Positions 42,480-51,289 of a stretch of DNA of 64,000 nucleotides are shown here, piece after piece. Each line of letters opens with the position of its first letter. The first letter of the stretch is position 1. The DNA is taken from contig NZ_JBBNAC010000001.1 of the NCBI RefSeq assembly GCF_037996825.1, positions 3,162,001-3,226,000 on the forward strand, in the 5' to 3' direction. The position numbers and the translations under genes are program-made. Under the pieces are notes generated by a model that was not told the DNA's origin, did no database searches, and was given only the letters and a program-made list of their open reading frames with translations. The DNA is from Bdellovibrio sp. BCCA. GTDB lineage: Bacteria > Bdellovibrionota > Bdellovibrionia > Bdellovibrionales > Bdellovibrionaceae.

Positions 42480-44633
42480 TTAGCGAGGTGCAGGGATCGG
42501 AGCTGTGCCTCCGCCTGTGCCAGGAATTCCTCCAACACCACCGGAGCCTGGAAGTGGAGTCAAGACTCCGCCGCCTGTGACACCACCGACGCCGATGCCG
42601 CCACCAATACCGATTCCTCCACCGATAGAGCCGCCGATGTATCCGCCGCCCATACCGCCGTAAGAAACTTGTTGGATTCTATAAAGCAAACCGTAAAGTT
42701 CTTGCTGAAGGCTCGCCACAACTTGCTGTCTTTGCATTTGTTGTTGCATGTAAGACTGCTGTTGCTGGATGTACATTTGGTATTGTTGCATCTGCATTTG
42801 CATCATTTGTTGTTGCATTTGCAATGCGCCCAAACCACCGTTCATACCACCCATCATCGGCATACCCATCATGCCGCCCATAGGCATTCCCATCATACCG
42901 CCGGCCATTCCGCCCATCATCGGCATGCCCATCATTCCACCCATTGGCATACCCATCATACCGCCGGCCATTCCGCCCATCGGCATTCCCATGGCACCAC
43001 CAAGAGCTCCACCAATCATTCCGCCCATTGGCATGCCCATCATTCCGCCCATTGGCATGCCCATCATTCCGCCCATTGGCATGCCCATCATTCCACCCAT
43101 CGGCATACCCATCATGCCTCCGGACATTGGCATACCCATCATTCCGCCCATTGGCATTCCCATGACGCCGCCAAGAGCTCCACCAATCATTCCACCCATT
43201 GGCATGCCCATCATACCGCCCATCGGCATACCCATCATGCCTCCGGCCATAGGCATTCCCATCATTCCGCCCATTGGCATTCCCATGCCACCCATAGGCA
43301 TTCCCATGACGCCGCCCATGACTCCGCCGATCATATTACCCATCGGCATACCCATCATACCGCCCATCATTGGATAGCCCATCGCTCCTGGATATGGTCC
43401 ACCCATACCCCAAGGACCGGCCATACCCCAAGGGCCCATGCCAGGCATAAAGATTCCGCCACCAAGACCACCCATGCCCATGCCGGCCATCGCGTATGGG
43501 TTGCCCCACATGCCGCCGCCGTTCATGCCACCGTAAGGTCCCATCATACCGTAAGCGCCACCGTTCATTCCCGCACAACCAAAACCACCGGCACCGATAC
43601 CGCCGCCGATTGCTCCGTAGATTCCACTACCGCCACCGATCGCTTGACCGATACCTTGAGCAAGGAATGGGAAGCCGTAGCCCCACGCTGGATATGGTTG
43701 AGTCGGCCAACCGATATTGGCGTTGGCATTCGCAACCATTTTATTTGTTTGATAACCCATGTAAGTCGCAGCCAAGCCAAGACCGATGTTACCGATCACT
43801 GAGCCCCAATCTGTTTCAGGTTTTTGATAAGAGTAACCTGAATTTTGCTGCATACACTCGATACAGATTCCACCTTCAGACATCTCACGCTGTCTTTCGC
43901 GCATTTCGTCTGCGTAGTTTGTCCGAGCATCTTGGATATTTCTTTTGCTGTTCTTAATTGCGTTTTCTAGAGACTCAATTTCACGCTGAAGTTTATTTGA
44001 TTGAGCGTAACCTTTTTTGTAATCGCCCAAACCTTTCTTACAATCTTGAGCTGTCGAACGACCTTTTTCAGGTTGACGGAAACGAGCACCGTCACACACA
44101 AGACCTGCTACTGAACCGGCTTTGTTTTGATCACAAAGCACATCCCACTCTTGCACCGTGAAAGCACGGATGTCGACAGAGTTAGGAATATCACCGTTTG
44201 TTTGCGGAGTTACAATCGCAACGCCACCTTCTTGACCAGAAACATTGGATTCACCGTCACCAGATTGACCTGCATTGCTCTTGTGTCCTTTGTAAGAGCG
44301 GCACGTTCTGTTGTTTTCCATGTGATCGAAAACGAATTCAGAGAAGTCTTCAGAGACAACGTCTTCAACGGTCTTACGAGATCTTTCCAGATCTTTCTCA
44401 ATTCTTTTCTTTTCAGATTTTTTAGCACGAAGTTGCTTTTCAGCTTCACGAATGTTGGCTTGTTCTTCCTTGATTTCATCAAGGTAGCTTGAAGAACCTG
44501 CAGCAGCACCGTAGTTGTATGGGCAAGATTGCATCCCGCCGTACATTCCAGTACCCCACATTTGAGCCTGAGCACCAACTGCAAAACTCATCACCAACGT
44601 GAACGGAGTTGCAATGCGCATCCAAAATTTCAT
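42480..44633 (-). CDS. Exported coiled-coil protein with long Met/Gly/Pro repeat
   Basis: 717 residues from the ATG at 44633, which has AGGAG upstream and a signal peptide (about residues 1-23, ending GAQAQ). Residues about 45-85 and 210-265 are coiled coils separated by a Cys-containing domain. A Gly-rich region (about 310-415) leads to roughly 175 residues built from MMGMPMGG-like units, where well over a third of residues are Met. A Gln/Met stretch and a Gly-rich tail end the protein. No known family. Secreted or periplasmic; the repeat could bind soft metals, absorb oxidants, or be structural. A FliA-like site lies upstream. Confidence 0.7.
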   Translation of the reverse strand: MKFWMRIATPFTLVMSFAVGAQAQMWGTGMYGGMQSCPYNYGAAAGSSSYLDEIKEEQANIREAEKQLRAKKSEKKRIEKDLERSRKTVEDVVSEDFSEFVFDHMENNRTCRSYKGHKSNAGQSGDGESNVSGQEGGVAIVTPQTNGDIPNSVDIRAFTVQEWDVLCDQNKAGSVAGLVCDGARFRQPEKGRSTAQDCKKGLGDYKKGYAQSNKLQREIESLENAIKNSKRNIQDARTNYADEMRERQREMSEGGICIECMQQNSGYSYQKPETDWGSVIGNIGLGLAATYMGYQTNKMVANANANIGWPTQPYPAWGYGFPFLAQGIGQAIGGGSGIYGAIGGGIGAGGFGCAGMNGGAYGMMGPYGGMNGGGMWGNPYAMAGMGMGGLGGGIFMPGMGPWGMAGPWGMGGPYPGAMGYPMMGGMMGMPMGNMIGGVMGGVMGMPMGGMGMPMGGMMGMPMAGGMMGMPMGGMMGMPMGGMIGGALGGVMGMPMGGMMGMPMSGGMMGMPMGGMMGMPMGGMMGMPMGGMMGMPMGGMIGGALGGAMGMPMGGMAGGMMGMPMGGMMGMPMMGGMAGGMMGMPMGGMMGMPMMGGMNGGLGALQMQQQMMQMQMQQYQMYIQQQQSYMQQQMQRQQVVASLQQELYGLLYRIQQVSYGGMGGGYIGGSIGGGIGIGGGIGVGGVTGGGVLTPLPGSGGVGGIPGTGGGTAPIPAPR
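42840..43380. repeat. Short tandem DNA repeats coding MGMPMGG units
   Basis: Near-identical 18-24-base units (plus-strand form CCCATTGGCATGCCCATCAT with variants) follow each other for about 540 bases. Higher-order blocks, each ending in the MIGGALGG-type spacer, are also repeated. This kind of repeat readily gains or loses units. Confidence 0.9.
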
Positions 44634-44677
44634 ACTCGATCTCCTGAAAAGGATAAAAAACACTTCTACCGTTTCAC

Positions 44678-44705
44678 TCATCGTCAGGAGGGGACGCAGA
44701 CTTGA
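44678..44705 (-). promoter_or_regulatory. Candidate FliA-type promoter of the Met-rich protein gene
   Basis: On the minus strand TCAAGTCT (44698-44705), 12-base spacer, GACGATGA (44678-44685): 6 of 8 matches in each element to TAAAGTTT and GCCGATAA. The spacer equals that of the better site at 10387. It would give a leader of about 40 bases with the ribosome site AGGAG. Confidence 0.4.
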
Positions 44706-44877
44706 CTCATTTCTGAGCAAAATTGTTGAAAGATTGTTAAACTGGACCAGGGTCTAGCCCAAGAAGTGTCGCAATCCTTCGCAATTTTCCAAACCTTTTT
44801 CGTCATCATCCATGACAACAAGAGGGCCTGTGCAAAATCCTTTGCACTGCTCTTTTTCAAATCCTACACTACATTAT

Positions 44878-45984
44878 ATGACGAAGCACACAATTCTTTG
44901 TGTAGATGATGAAATAGATAACGTGGACGCCCTCGAACGGTTGTTTCGCAAGAAATTTACTGTACTAAAGGCCACCTCAGGAAAAGAAGCGTTGGAGGTT
45001 CTGGCCAAAAATCCAGGACCTGTTTCTCTTATTATTACTGATCAACGCATGCCTGAAATGACGGGAGTGGAATTCTTAGAGAAAACTTTGAATTCTCATC
45101 CTGAGACGGTTCGTATTCTTCTCACCGGTTACACGGATCTTGAATCTGTAATCATGGCAGTGAATAAAGGACAGATCTTTAGATACCTCACGAAGCCGTG
45201 GGACCCTGTTGATCTTAGCAACACTGTCGAGCATGCGATTGAAAGATTTGTATTGGGCCAGGAGCTCAAACAAAAAAATGCGGAGCTGGCTCGCGCTTTG
45301 GAAGATCTTAAGAGTCTGGATGTTGCGAAATCCAACTTCATGATTTTGATCAACCATGAATTGAAAACTCCGCTGACTTCAATTTTAAGTTTTTCATCTT
45401 TGCTTTCTGAATCGAATTTGGCTGATGAAGATAAGTTGATGGTCAATCGGATCACTAAGAGCGCTGAAAGACTGAAAAGTCTTGTTGAAGACGTCCTTCT
45501 TGTTGTTCGTGCCGAGACAAACCAGCTTAAGATCGACATGCAAAGCATTGCTTTCTCTCAATTCGATGAGGGACTTGGCAAAGACGTTGTCGACATGATG
45601 AATAAGAAACATCAAAAGCTCGTGAGCAAGCTAGAACCCGTGAATGTAAAAGCGGATGTGCGCTTGATTAAGCAAGTCGTGCAACGCCTGATTCACAATG
45701 CCGCGAAGTTTGGTGTGGAATCCAGCGAGATTCATGTGGAGAGCTTGCGTAACGGCAACAGTCTTCGTTTCCTGGTCTCTAATAAGGGGCCTCACCTCCC
45801 CGCCTCTGTGATTGATAAAATTATGAAGCCTTTTTATATCGACGAAGATGTTATGCACCACTCAACAGGCACAGGCCTGGGTTTGACGATCTGCCAGTCG
45901 ATTTTAAAGTCTCATAATTCCCATTTGCAGTTTAAGAATACTGACCAAGGAGTCATGGTGTTCTTTGATCTTGCGGTCGGCTAA
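44878..45984 (+). CDS. Hybrid response regulator-histidine kinase
   Basis: 368 residues from the ATG at 44878. The N-terminal receiver (about residues 4-118) has the acidic pair CVDDE, phosphoacceptor Asp in LIITDQRMPEMTG, and Lys in YLTKPWDP. A short coiled linker leads to the dimerisation/phosphotransfer helix with INHELKTPLTS (His about residue 160) and an ATPase domain with IHNAAKFG (N box), GTGLGLTICQSIL (G2 box). No membrane segment, so it should be a cytoplasmic kinase that receives a signal through its own receiver. No ribosome site is visible. Encoded between the halves of the Tad locus. Confidence 0.88.
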   Translation: MTKHTILCVDDEIDNVDALERLFRKKFTVLKATSGKEALEVLAKNPGPVSLIITDQRMPEMTGVEFLEKTLNSHPETVRILLTGYTDLESVIMAVNKGQIFRYLTKPWDPVDLSNTVEHAIERFVLGQELKQKNAELARALEDLKSLDVAKSNFMILINHELKTPLTSILSFSSLLSESNLADEDKLMVNRITKSAERLKSLVEDVLLVVRAETNQLKIDMQSIAFSQFDEGLGKDVVDMMNKKHQKLVSKLEPVNVKADVRLIKQVVQRLIHNAAKFGVESSEIHVESLRNGNSLRFLVSNKGPHLPASVIDKIMKPFYIDEDVMHHSTGTGLGLTICQSILKSHNSHLQFKNTDQGVMVFFDLAVG

Positions 45985-46030
45985 GCTGTCCGGACGCCGT
46001 CCATTAAGATTTTCCTTATTTTAAAACATC

Positions 46031-46060
46031 GCCGCGCAAAGTTTGCTCTTTGTTCGCGGC
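46031..46060 (+). promoter_or_regulatory. Hairpin abutting the secretin start codon
   Basis: GCCGCG-CAAAG (46031-46041) pairs with CTTTG-tt-CGCGGC (46048-46060) with a two-base bulge; the ATG follows at 46061 directly. No ribosome site is seen, so the stem may control initiation, or end the kinase transcript though a T-run is absent. Confidence 0.4.
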
Positions 46061-47359
46061 ATGAAAAACGCTCTTCTTCTTTTTACATTTATTTCTTCCG
46101 TCAGTTTCGCTCAAACCGAGTTAACTCTGTCTTTAGGTGAATCCAAAAATTTGTCTTTAAAAGGAAGTTCTTCGGTCTGGATTCAGGACCGCGAAATTCT
46201 GAAAGCGGAGGGCCAAGGCTCAAGGCTCGTGATTAAAGGTGCTCGCGAAGGAAGGACGGTTTTAAAATTAGGCTCAGAAACCTATCATGTCCAAGTTCTT
46301 CATCCCAATAAGACGGATTCATTGGCGGAACTAAAAAAAGATCTTCAAGGCATTGTGGGTTTGTCTGCACAAGTAGGTGAAGGAGACCTTTTGATTAAAG
46401 GTCATCTTTATCGACTGCAGGATTGGGTGAAGCTTGCTGACTTTGCTCGTGCGAAAGCATTTTCTTATTCGATGCGGGCGGAGCTTTCTTCGGAACTGCA
46501 AAGTGACGCGCAAAAATATTTCCAGGAATTATTCGAGCGAGCCAAGCTTCCGTCGCAAACTTTAATCTTTGAACCCTCGCCTGAAGTTCGCGTCAGCGCA
46601 CCGGATCTGACTTTAAAAAAATACCAACAGATTCTTTCGCCCTTTGGTATTTCGGTTTTGCGTGATGAAAACAGTTTGGAAATGGCGCCCACAGTGAAAG
46701 TTCAAATCACGGTAGCAGAAATTAAGCGCGACCTCTCGATCCAATATGGACTGCAGTGGCCTTCAAGTTATTCCGCAAAGATTCTCAGCACCGGGAAGCG
46801 TGTAATGGACGAGGACCTTCCTTTCAGTCTGAAAGCATTGGAAGGACAAGGTTACGGAAAAATTCTTGCAAGCCCCAATATTCTTTGTCGCAGTGGTAAA
46901 GAAGCTGAGTTCTTAGCCGGTGGAGAATTCCCGATTAAGATTATGAATTACAAAGCTCAAGACGTTGTTTGGAAACGTTATGGAATTTTATTACGAGTAA
47001 AACCAAAAGCCGATGCTGCTGGTCGTATCAGTCTTTCGATTGAAACGGAAGTTTCAACCTTGGATGATTCACGCAAAGTGGATGGTATTCCGGGTATTCT
47101 TACGAACCGTGTTTCAAGTCATTTTGATTTGACTCGCCCTCAGACAATTGCTCTTTCGGGCTTATTAAAAAGTGAAGACGGAAATAGCTCACAGGGACTT
47201 CCTTTCTTATCAAGGCTTCCTGTTATTGGTGCGCTTTTCTCAAGCAAAGATTTCCGGGAAAATCGTTCTGAACTTGTGATTTTTGTACGCCCCACAATTT
47301 TAAAAGAGGGTGACAATGGAGAGGGCCTGGAGCATCTTCAAGGGAGACCGCGTTTATGA
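46061..47359 (+). CDS. Secretin of the Tad pilus (CpaC/RcpA type)
   Basis: 432 residues from the ATG at 46061; signal peptide of about 18 residues (ending VSFAQ-T). An N-terminal domain with LTLSLGESKNLSLKGSSSVWIQD is the pilus secretin N-domain, then a BON-like region (LAELKKDLQGIVGL...), and the C-terminal secretin barrel from about residue 215: VQITVAEIKRDLSIQYGLQW, ILASPNILCRSGKEAEFLAGGEFPI and LPFLSRLPVIGALFSSK. It should form the outer-membrane pore for the Flp pilus. Overlaps the ATPase gene by 4 bases. Confidence 0.88.
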   Translation: MKNALLLFTFISSVSFAQTELTLSLGESKNLSLKGSSSVWIQDREILKAEGQGSRLVIKGAREGRTVLKLGSETYHVQVLHPNKTDSLAELKKDLQGIVGLSAQVGEGDLLIKGHLYRLQDWVKLADFARAKAFSYSMRAELSSELQSDAQKYFQELFERAKLPSQTLIFEPSPEVRVSAPDLTLKKYQQILSPFGISVLRDENSLEMAPTVKVQITVAEIKRDLSIQYGLQWPSSYSAKILSTGKRVMDEDLPFSLKALEGQGYGKILASPNILCRSGKEAEFLAGGEFPIKIMNYKAQDVVWKRYGILLRVKPKADAAGRISLSIETEVSTLDDSRKVDGIPGILTNRVSSHFDLTRPQTIALSGLLKSEDGNSSQGLPFLSRLPVIGALFSSKDFRENRSELVIFVRPTILKEGDNGEGLEHLQGRPRL

Positions 47360-48468
47360 TGACCGCCGCTAAAAAGATTTATGATCAGATTCAAGATGAC
47401 ATTCATAAAATGCCTTTGAATGAGTTTATGCTTTCTCCTGATGAGGAAAATAATTTGCGTTCGCAGAAAGTAGAGCAGATTGTTTCTCGTCATGTACAAA
47501 ATGTGGAAGAAAGTGTGCAAAAACGCGTGCGTTGGGAAATGGATTCTTGGGGGCCTCTTTGTGAGCCTATGATGGATGAGACCATCACGGAAATCATTGT
47601 GAATGGGCCGACTTCGATTTGGATTGAAAAGGAAGGACGTCTGCAACGTTATCCCGACTCTTTCTTTTCTGAATTAAGCTATCGCAATTGCCTGGATCGC
47701 ATCTGCCATGAAGCGAAAGCTCATATCACAAAAGAACATCCTTGCGTCGATGGAAGCTTTAAGGATTTTCGTTTAAGTCTTATCGGTTCTGATTTAACGA
47801 ACACCTCAGCGCATTTTTCCCTGCGTCGCCATCCGAAAAATCCTTGGACGTTTTTAAAGTTGGCCGAGAAAGACTGGTGTTCTCAACAAGATCTTGAGCT
47901 TTTTCAAAATCTCATGGAGCAAAGAAAGAACTTTCTCGTTATCGGAGGTACAGGTTCGGGAAAGACCTCGGTGCTAAATTCTTTTTTAAATCTTTTGCCG
48001 GAAAACGAACGTGTTGTTGTGATTGAAGATACATCTGAAATCGCGCTTCCCAATAAAGCCAGCATGAAACTTTTAACCCGTGAAGATCCTCAAGGAGTTC
48101 TCCCGAACGTGGATCAAACGCAATTGGTAAAAAGATCTTTGCGTTTACGACCTGACCGCATTGTGATGGGCGAAGTCCGTGGTTCTGAAGCGAAAGACTT
48201 TTTGATGGCTTTAGCTACTGGGCACGCGGGAAGTTTTGGAACTCTTCATGCGCAAGATGCGGGTCAGGCCTTGATTCGTTTAGAAATGTTGATTCAAATG
48301 GGCGCTCCGCAGTGGAGTCTTTCGGCGATTCGTCGATTGATTCAGATGTCTTTGGATTATGTGATCGTGACCGGAAAAGATAAAGCGGGAAAACGATGTT
48401 TTAAAGGGGCTTATCGTCTTTGCTCACTAGAAGAAAATGGAATTTTGCTTGAGCCTGCAGAGTTTTAA
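47356..48468 (+). CDS. CpaF/TadA-type pilus ATPase
   Basis: 370 residues. Secretion ATPase with Walker A IGGTGSGKTSVLN (about residue 196), Asp box VVIEDTSEI, Walker B-region RPDRIVMGEVRGSEA and the His box GHAGSFGTLHA. The N-terminal part contains ITEIIVNGPTSIWIEKEGRL, as in CpaF. It powers Flp pilus assembly. It starts with ATGATG inside the secretin stop. No TadB/TadC platform or TadV peptidase genes follow in this window: the next gene converges. Confidence 0.92.
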   Translation: MMTAAKKIYDQIQDDIHKMPLNEFMLSPDEENNLRSQKVEQIVSRHVQNVEESVQKRVRWEMDSWGPLCEPMMDETITEIIVNGPTSIWIEKEGRLQRYPDSFFSELSYRNCLDRICHEAKAHITKEHPCVDGSFKDFRLSLIGSDLTNTSAHFSLRRHPKNPWTFLKLAEKDWCSQQDLELFQNLMEQRKNFLVIGGTGSGKTSVLNSFLNLLPENERVVVIEDTSEIALPNKASMKLLTREDPQGVLPNVDQTQLVKRSLRLRPDRIVMGEVRGSEAKDFLMALATGHAGSFGTLHAQDAGQALIRLEMLIQMGAPQWSLSAIRRLIQMSLDYVIVTGKDKAGKRCFKGAYRLCSLEENGILLEPAEF

Positions 48469-49190
48469 TAAGGGAGAATTAAATTGTCCTCCTTGTCACT
48501 GCCCTCTTGATAAGGAGGTGACGGTTGCTCTTCAAAGAAGACTTCAGAAACAATCGCCGCTTTAAACTTTCCTTGATTAAAATAATAATAAACAGCGCCA
48601 GAGATAACTCCGACAATAAAACCAACTAAGTGCGCACGATAACTCACTTGCGGATCAAAGGCGGCCGAAGGCATAAAAACAGCAAGTGCAACTCCCACAG
48701 AGCGAAGAATTCTTTGCATCACTGTTCGTTGCTGATCTATGAGGAGATAAAGAACCAACCACATTCCTCCCATCCAATACACGACACCGGAGACACCGAT
48801 GAGGTAGACTTCGGGATTGTAACTCGACAGTACGATGGCGTTTGTAACTCCACCGAGCGCAAATGCTAAAAAGGGAAAAGTAAAAAGTCCGAAATATCCT
48901 GCTAAGAAATAACCAAAGATCGAAAACAAAAGAGAATTAGAAACAAGATGCCCTACGTCTGCGTGGGCAAAAAGAGTTGTCCAAAGGCGCCAGTATTGAT
49001 GTTGTGAAAAGACAGAGTATCCCGAAGCGGACATCCACTTTGAAGATTGAAAAAGATTTTGCCAATAAGAAACGCTTCCCAGAATTAAAGCCAAAAGCGA
49101 CCAAGCGGCGGCGAACCATGCGCGACCATTGGGTTTTCTTGTCAACCACGTGGCACGAACAACTGTCCAAGACCGCTTTGCTGGCTCCAT
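48465..49190 (-). CDS. Rhomboid-family intramembrane serine protease
   Basis: 241 residues with about six membrane segments. HADVGHLVSNSL is in the second helix region, the catalytic Ser in GVSGVVYW (GxSG) and the catalytic His in SYRAHLVGFIVG. All key residues are present, so an active protease cutting substrates within the membrane is expected; substrates unknown. Ribosome site GGGAGG. Stop overlaps the cpaF stop in TTAA. Confidence 0.9.
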   Translation of the reverse strand: MEPAKRSWTVVRATWLTRKPNGRAWFAAAWSLLALILGSVSYWQNLFQSSKWMSASGYSVFSQHQYWRLWTTLFAHADVGHLVSNSLLFSIFGYFLAGYFGLFTFPFLAFALGGVTNAIVLSSYNPEVYLIGVSGVVYWMGGMWLVLYLLIDQQRTVMQRILRSVGVALAVFMPSAAFDPQVSYRAHLVGFIVGVISGAVYYYFNQGKFKAAIVSEVFFEEQPSPPYQEGSDKEDNLILPY

Positions 49191-49246
49191 GAAGCCTCCC
49201 GTGAGGTTGAATTTGAGGCCTCAGCGGGAGATGTCAAGGTGACAGA

Positions 49247-49663
49247 TTAATTATTGTCTTTTAGAGGATTTAAAGCGGGCTCCTGAGGGCGCAATTCTTT
49301 TTCTACATAGAATAAGCCGTCATTGCTGTCTGTCTTCTTTAAAGTTTCCTCGGACTTCGCAAGGTCGTCTTCACGAGCGATGTCTTTTGGATTTGCAAAG
49401 AATTTTTGATTGAGGTCTTCAATCACTTTGAGCTTCTTCACTTCACCAGGGTTTTTGTAAACGGGAGAGGCCTCTGGTTCAGGAAGCTGTCCTGACTGTC
49501 TCATCTCTTCCAGCTGTTTGCTTAAAGTGATTCTGTCGCCCAAAGAATTTTTTCCCATCGGTCGACCGAGAGCAGGAGCTCCTGGACGCGCGGGCTGAGC
49601 CACCGAAATATCGGCCACTCGAGTGCGAGCGCTGGCAGGAAGAATTCCACTGATTTTATCCAT
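49247..49663 (-). CDS. Small polar protein of unknown function
   Basis: 138 residues, ribosome site GGAGG. No signal peptide or membrane segment. The first 40 residues are Ala/Pro/Arg-rich (VAQPARPGAPALGRP), then a helical stretch (LSKQLEEMRQSGQL) and a charged tail. The N-terminal layout recalls anti-sigma FlgM-like or flagellar-associated small proteins, but no key motif supports that. Function unknown. Confidence 0.6.
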   Translation of the reverse strand: MDKISGILPASARTRVADISVAQPARPGAPALGRPMGKNSLGDRITLSKQLEEMRQSGQLPEPEASPVYKNPGEVKKLKVIEDLNQKFFANPKDIAREDDLAKSEETLKKTDSNDGLFYVEKELRPQEPALNPLKDNN

Positions 49664-49766
49664 TCCACACCTCCGTGTGTGCTTGAAAGAAAGTCATCCA
49701 TGACTCTCTTAAGTCACGTATCGGAATGGAACGTTCAAACTTGAGACATAATGCGGAAAACTGGAA

Positions 49767-50537
49767 CTAGGTCCAGTCTAAGAACTGCCAAGGACTTGCA
49801 GGATGCCCAAGAAGTCTTTCGCAAATGGATTTCACCTGCGGATCTGCCCCGCCCGACCAGAAGGTGCGACCGATCAGAAAACTTTGTGAAAATTCCATCC
49901 ATGAATTGAAATGGCCTTCCGTGATCGGAGCAAGTTTTAAAATCTCCGCCCATGCTTCGTCATCCGTTAAGTAACCCGCGATAAAGCTGAGACGAATGAG
50001 ATGAACATAGCGAGCGGCATCCCACGCAAGAATTCCGGCTTCATTAAGATATTTATTGGTGTTCTGAATCCACGAAGCGAGTTTCTGATAATCTTCGTCA
50101 CTCATTTTGAGTTCTTGGCCCTCGGCAAAATCAAAACTGAAGATCTGCTTAAACTTCGTCATCGACGCGATATCAATTTTTCCATCGGAAGGAAGAGTGG
50201 ATTTTAAAACATTGAATTTGGTACGGTGACCTTGAGTGCGAATGTTTTCTAAATTTTGCAGAGCGGATTTTTTATCGTGCACGGCCCAGAACTCTTGCAG
50301 GATTTCGACGCAGTCCGATTTAATATCGGGTCCGTAGTTCATATCCAGACGGAAAAAGTACTCACCGATTTCATTGAGAACCTGTTCTTTCGTTTCTTGC
50401 GAAAGTTCTTTTCCCTCTTCTAGATCGGACCCAATAACCTGAAACAGCTCATCAAGAACTTGATTTTCTTCGACAAAAACAGCACCAAGGCTCATCATTT
50501 TTTTCTCTAAGTCTGTTTCCGGCAAAATACGCTGCAT
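49767..50537 (-). CDS. DUF1266-family protein
   Basis: 256 residues, ribosome site AAGGAG. The C-terminal half has ILAWDAARYVHLIRLSFIAGYLTDDEAW and SWMEFSQSFLIGRTFWSG, which match my memory of the DUF1266 pattern (AWD-AR, GYL-D-EAW, SW-E-GR-FW). Cytoplasmic and mostly helical. Role unknown. A CTGGA/TCCAG palindrome covers its stop codon (49761-49776). Confidence 0.65.
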   Translation of the reverse strand: MQRILPETDLEKKMMSLGAVFVEENQVLDELFQVIGSDLEEGKELSQETKEQVLNEIGEYFFRLDMNYGPDIKSDCVEILQEFWAVHDKKSALQNLENIRTQGHRTKFNVLKSTLPSDGKIDIASMTKFKQIFSFDFAEGQELKMSDEDYQKLASWIQNTNKYLNEAGILAWDAARYVHLIRLSFIAGYLTDDEAWAEILKLAPITEGHFNSWMEFSQSFLIGRTFWSGGADPQVKSICERLLGHPASPWQFLDWT

Positions 50538-50599
50538 AGGGACTCCTTCCCCTATTCAATTACGTTTAACTTTCCATTTCAAGATGATAGTTTAATCAG

Positions 50600-51259
50600 A
50601 TGCTTAAGAAGTTTCTCCTAGGTCTAGGAGCTTTATTTTTTATTTTGATGGGATCGCTGATCCTTATCATGGGATATGTGTTTAACAATCCCGACTCCGT
50701 CTTCACGGCTTTTAATTCTGTGACTAACAAAATTATGCAAGGTCAAAAATATGAGGAGAATGAAGAATTTTTTCTTCAAGGGATGAACAACCTCACCTTG
50801 TCTTCTCGCCGCGTGGACCTTTCCGTGAAAATTTATTCAGGAAATACTTTGAAGGTGCAACTGCACGGAAAGATTCCGCGTTTTGAGCAAGGGCCTTTTA
50901 TCACGCAAACAGCAGAAAAAGATGCCGTGCATGTGGAGTTTCACGAACCGATTGCGAGCAGTTGGATTCAGATGAATGTGAATGGCAAAGAAACAACTCA
51001 AGAGTCGGACGCTAAACTGCAAGCCGATATTTATTTGCCAGAGTCTTTTAAAAACCATGTTTCAATTGAAACGCGAGACGGAAATGTGTCTCTTCAGATT
51101 CCGAAAGAGCTTTTGTATGAATTGGATCTGCAGTCTATTTCCGGAAAAATTCAAAACAGCGTGACTTCAAATCCGACAGGAGAAGTTCTTCCGCAGAACG
51201 TAGGACATATCAAAATACAGACGGCAGAAGGCGCTATTACTGTCACACCTCAAGAATAA
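50600..51259 (+). CDS. DUF4097-like membrane-anchored beta protein
   Basis: 219 residues. An N-terminal membrane helix (about residues 5-27) leads to a repetitive beta domain: LTLSSRRVDLSVKIYSGNTLKVQLHG and HVSIETRDGNVSLQIPKELLYELDLQSISGKIQ fit the DUF4097 beta-helix-like (putative adhesin/GGIF) pattern. Probably anchored in the inner membrane, facing the periplasm. No partner gene is evident. Confidence 0.65.
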   Translation: MLKKFLLGLGALFFILMGSLILIMGYVFNNPDSVFTAFNSVTNKIMQGQKYEENEEFFLQGMNNLTLSSRRVDLSVKIYSGNTLKVQLHGKIPRFEQGPFITQTAEKDAVHVEFHEPIASSWIQMNVNGKETTQESDAKLQADIYLPESFKNHVSIETRDGNVSLQIPKELLYELDLQSISGKIQNSVTSNPTGEVLPQNVGHIKIQTAEGAITVTPQE

Positions 51260-51285
51260 AAAACCCGGAGGCCATCCGGGTTTTT
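51259..51285. terminator. Bidirectional rho-independent terminator
   Basis: AAAAACCCGGA (51259-51269) pairs with TCCGGGTTTTT (51275-51285) around GGCCA. T-runs lie on both sides (TTTTTGTTTT on plus). It serves the convergent DUF4097-like and aspS genes. Confidence 0.9.
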
Positions 51286-51289
51286 GTTT

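Noticed and set aside
42669-43802. Long plus-strand open frame rich in His (and another frame of Ile/Pro repeats at 42769-43377)
   Set aside because: Both lie antisense to the Met/Gly repeat. The periodic GC-biased repeat keeps all frames open. There is no ribosome site, and the minus-strand gene has a signal peptide and ribosome site.
44741-44760. Recurring CTGGACC/GGTCTAG-like palindromes near 10358, 29180, 44741 and 49761
   Set aside because: The copies differ in length and spacing and sit in different contexts; a shared function cannot be supported without counting them genome-wide.
44842-44877. Possible TTGCAC-N17-TACACT promoter giving a leaderless kinase transcript
   Set aside because: Only 3 of 6 and 4 of 6 consensus matches; too weak to list as a promoter.
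49247-49663. Small protein considered as an FlgM-like anti-sigma factor
   Set aside because: Only a vague similarity in size and polarity; no conserved FliA-binding motif is visible.
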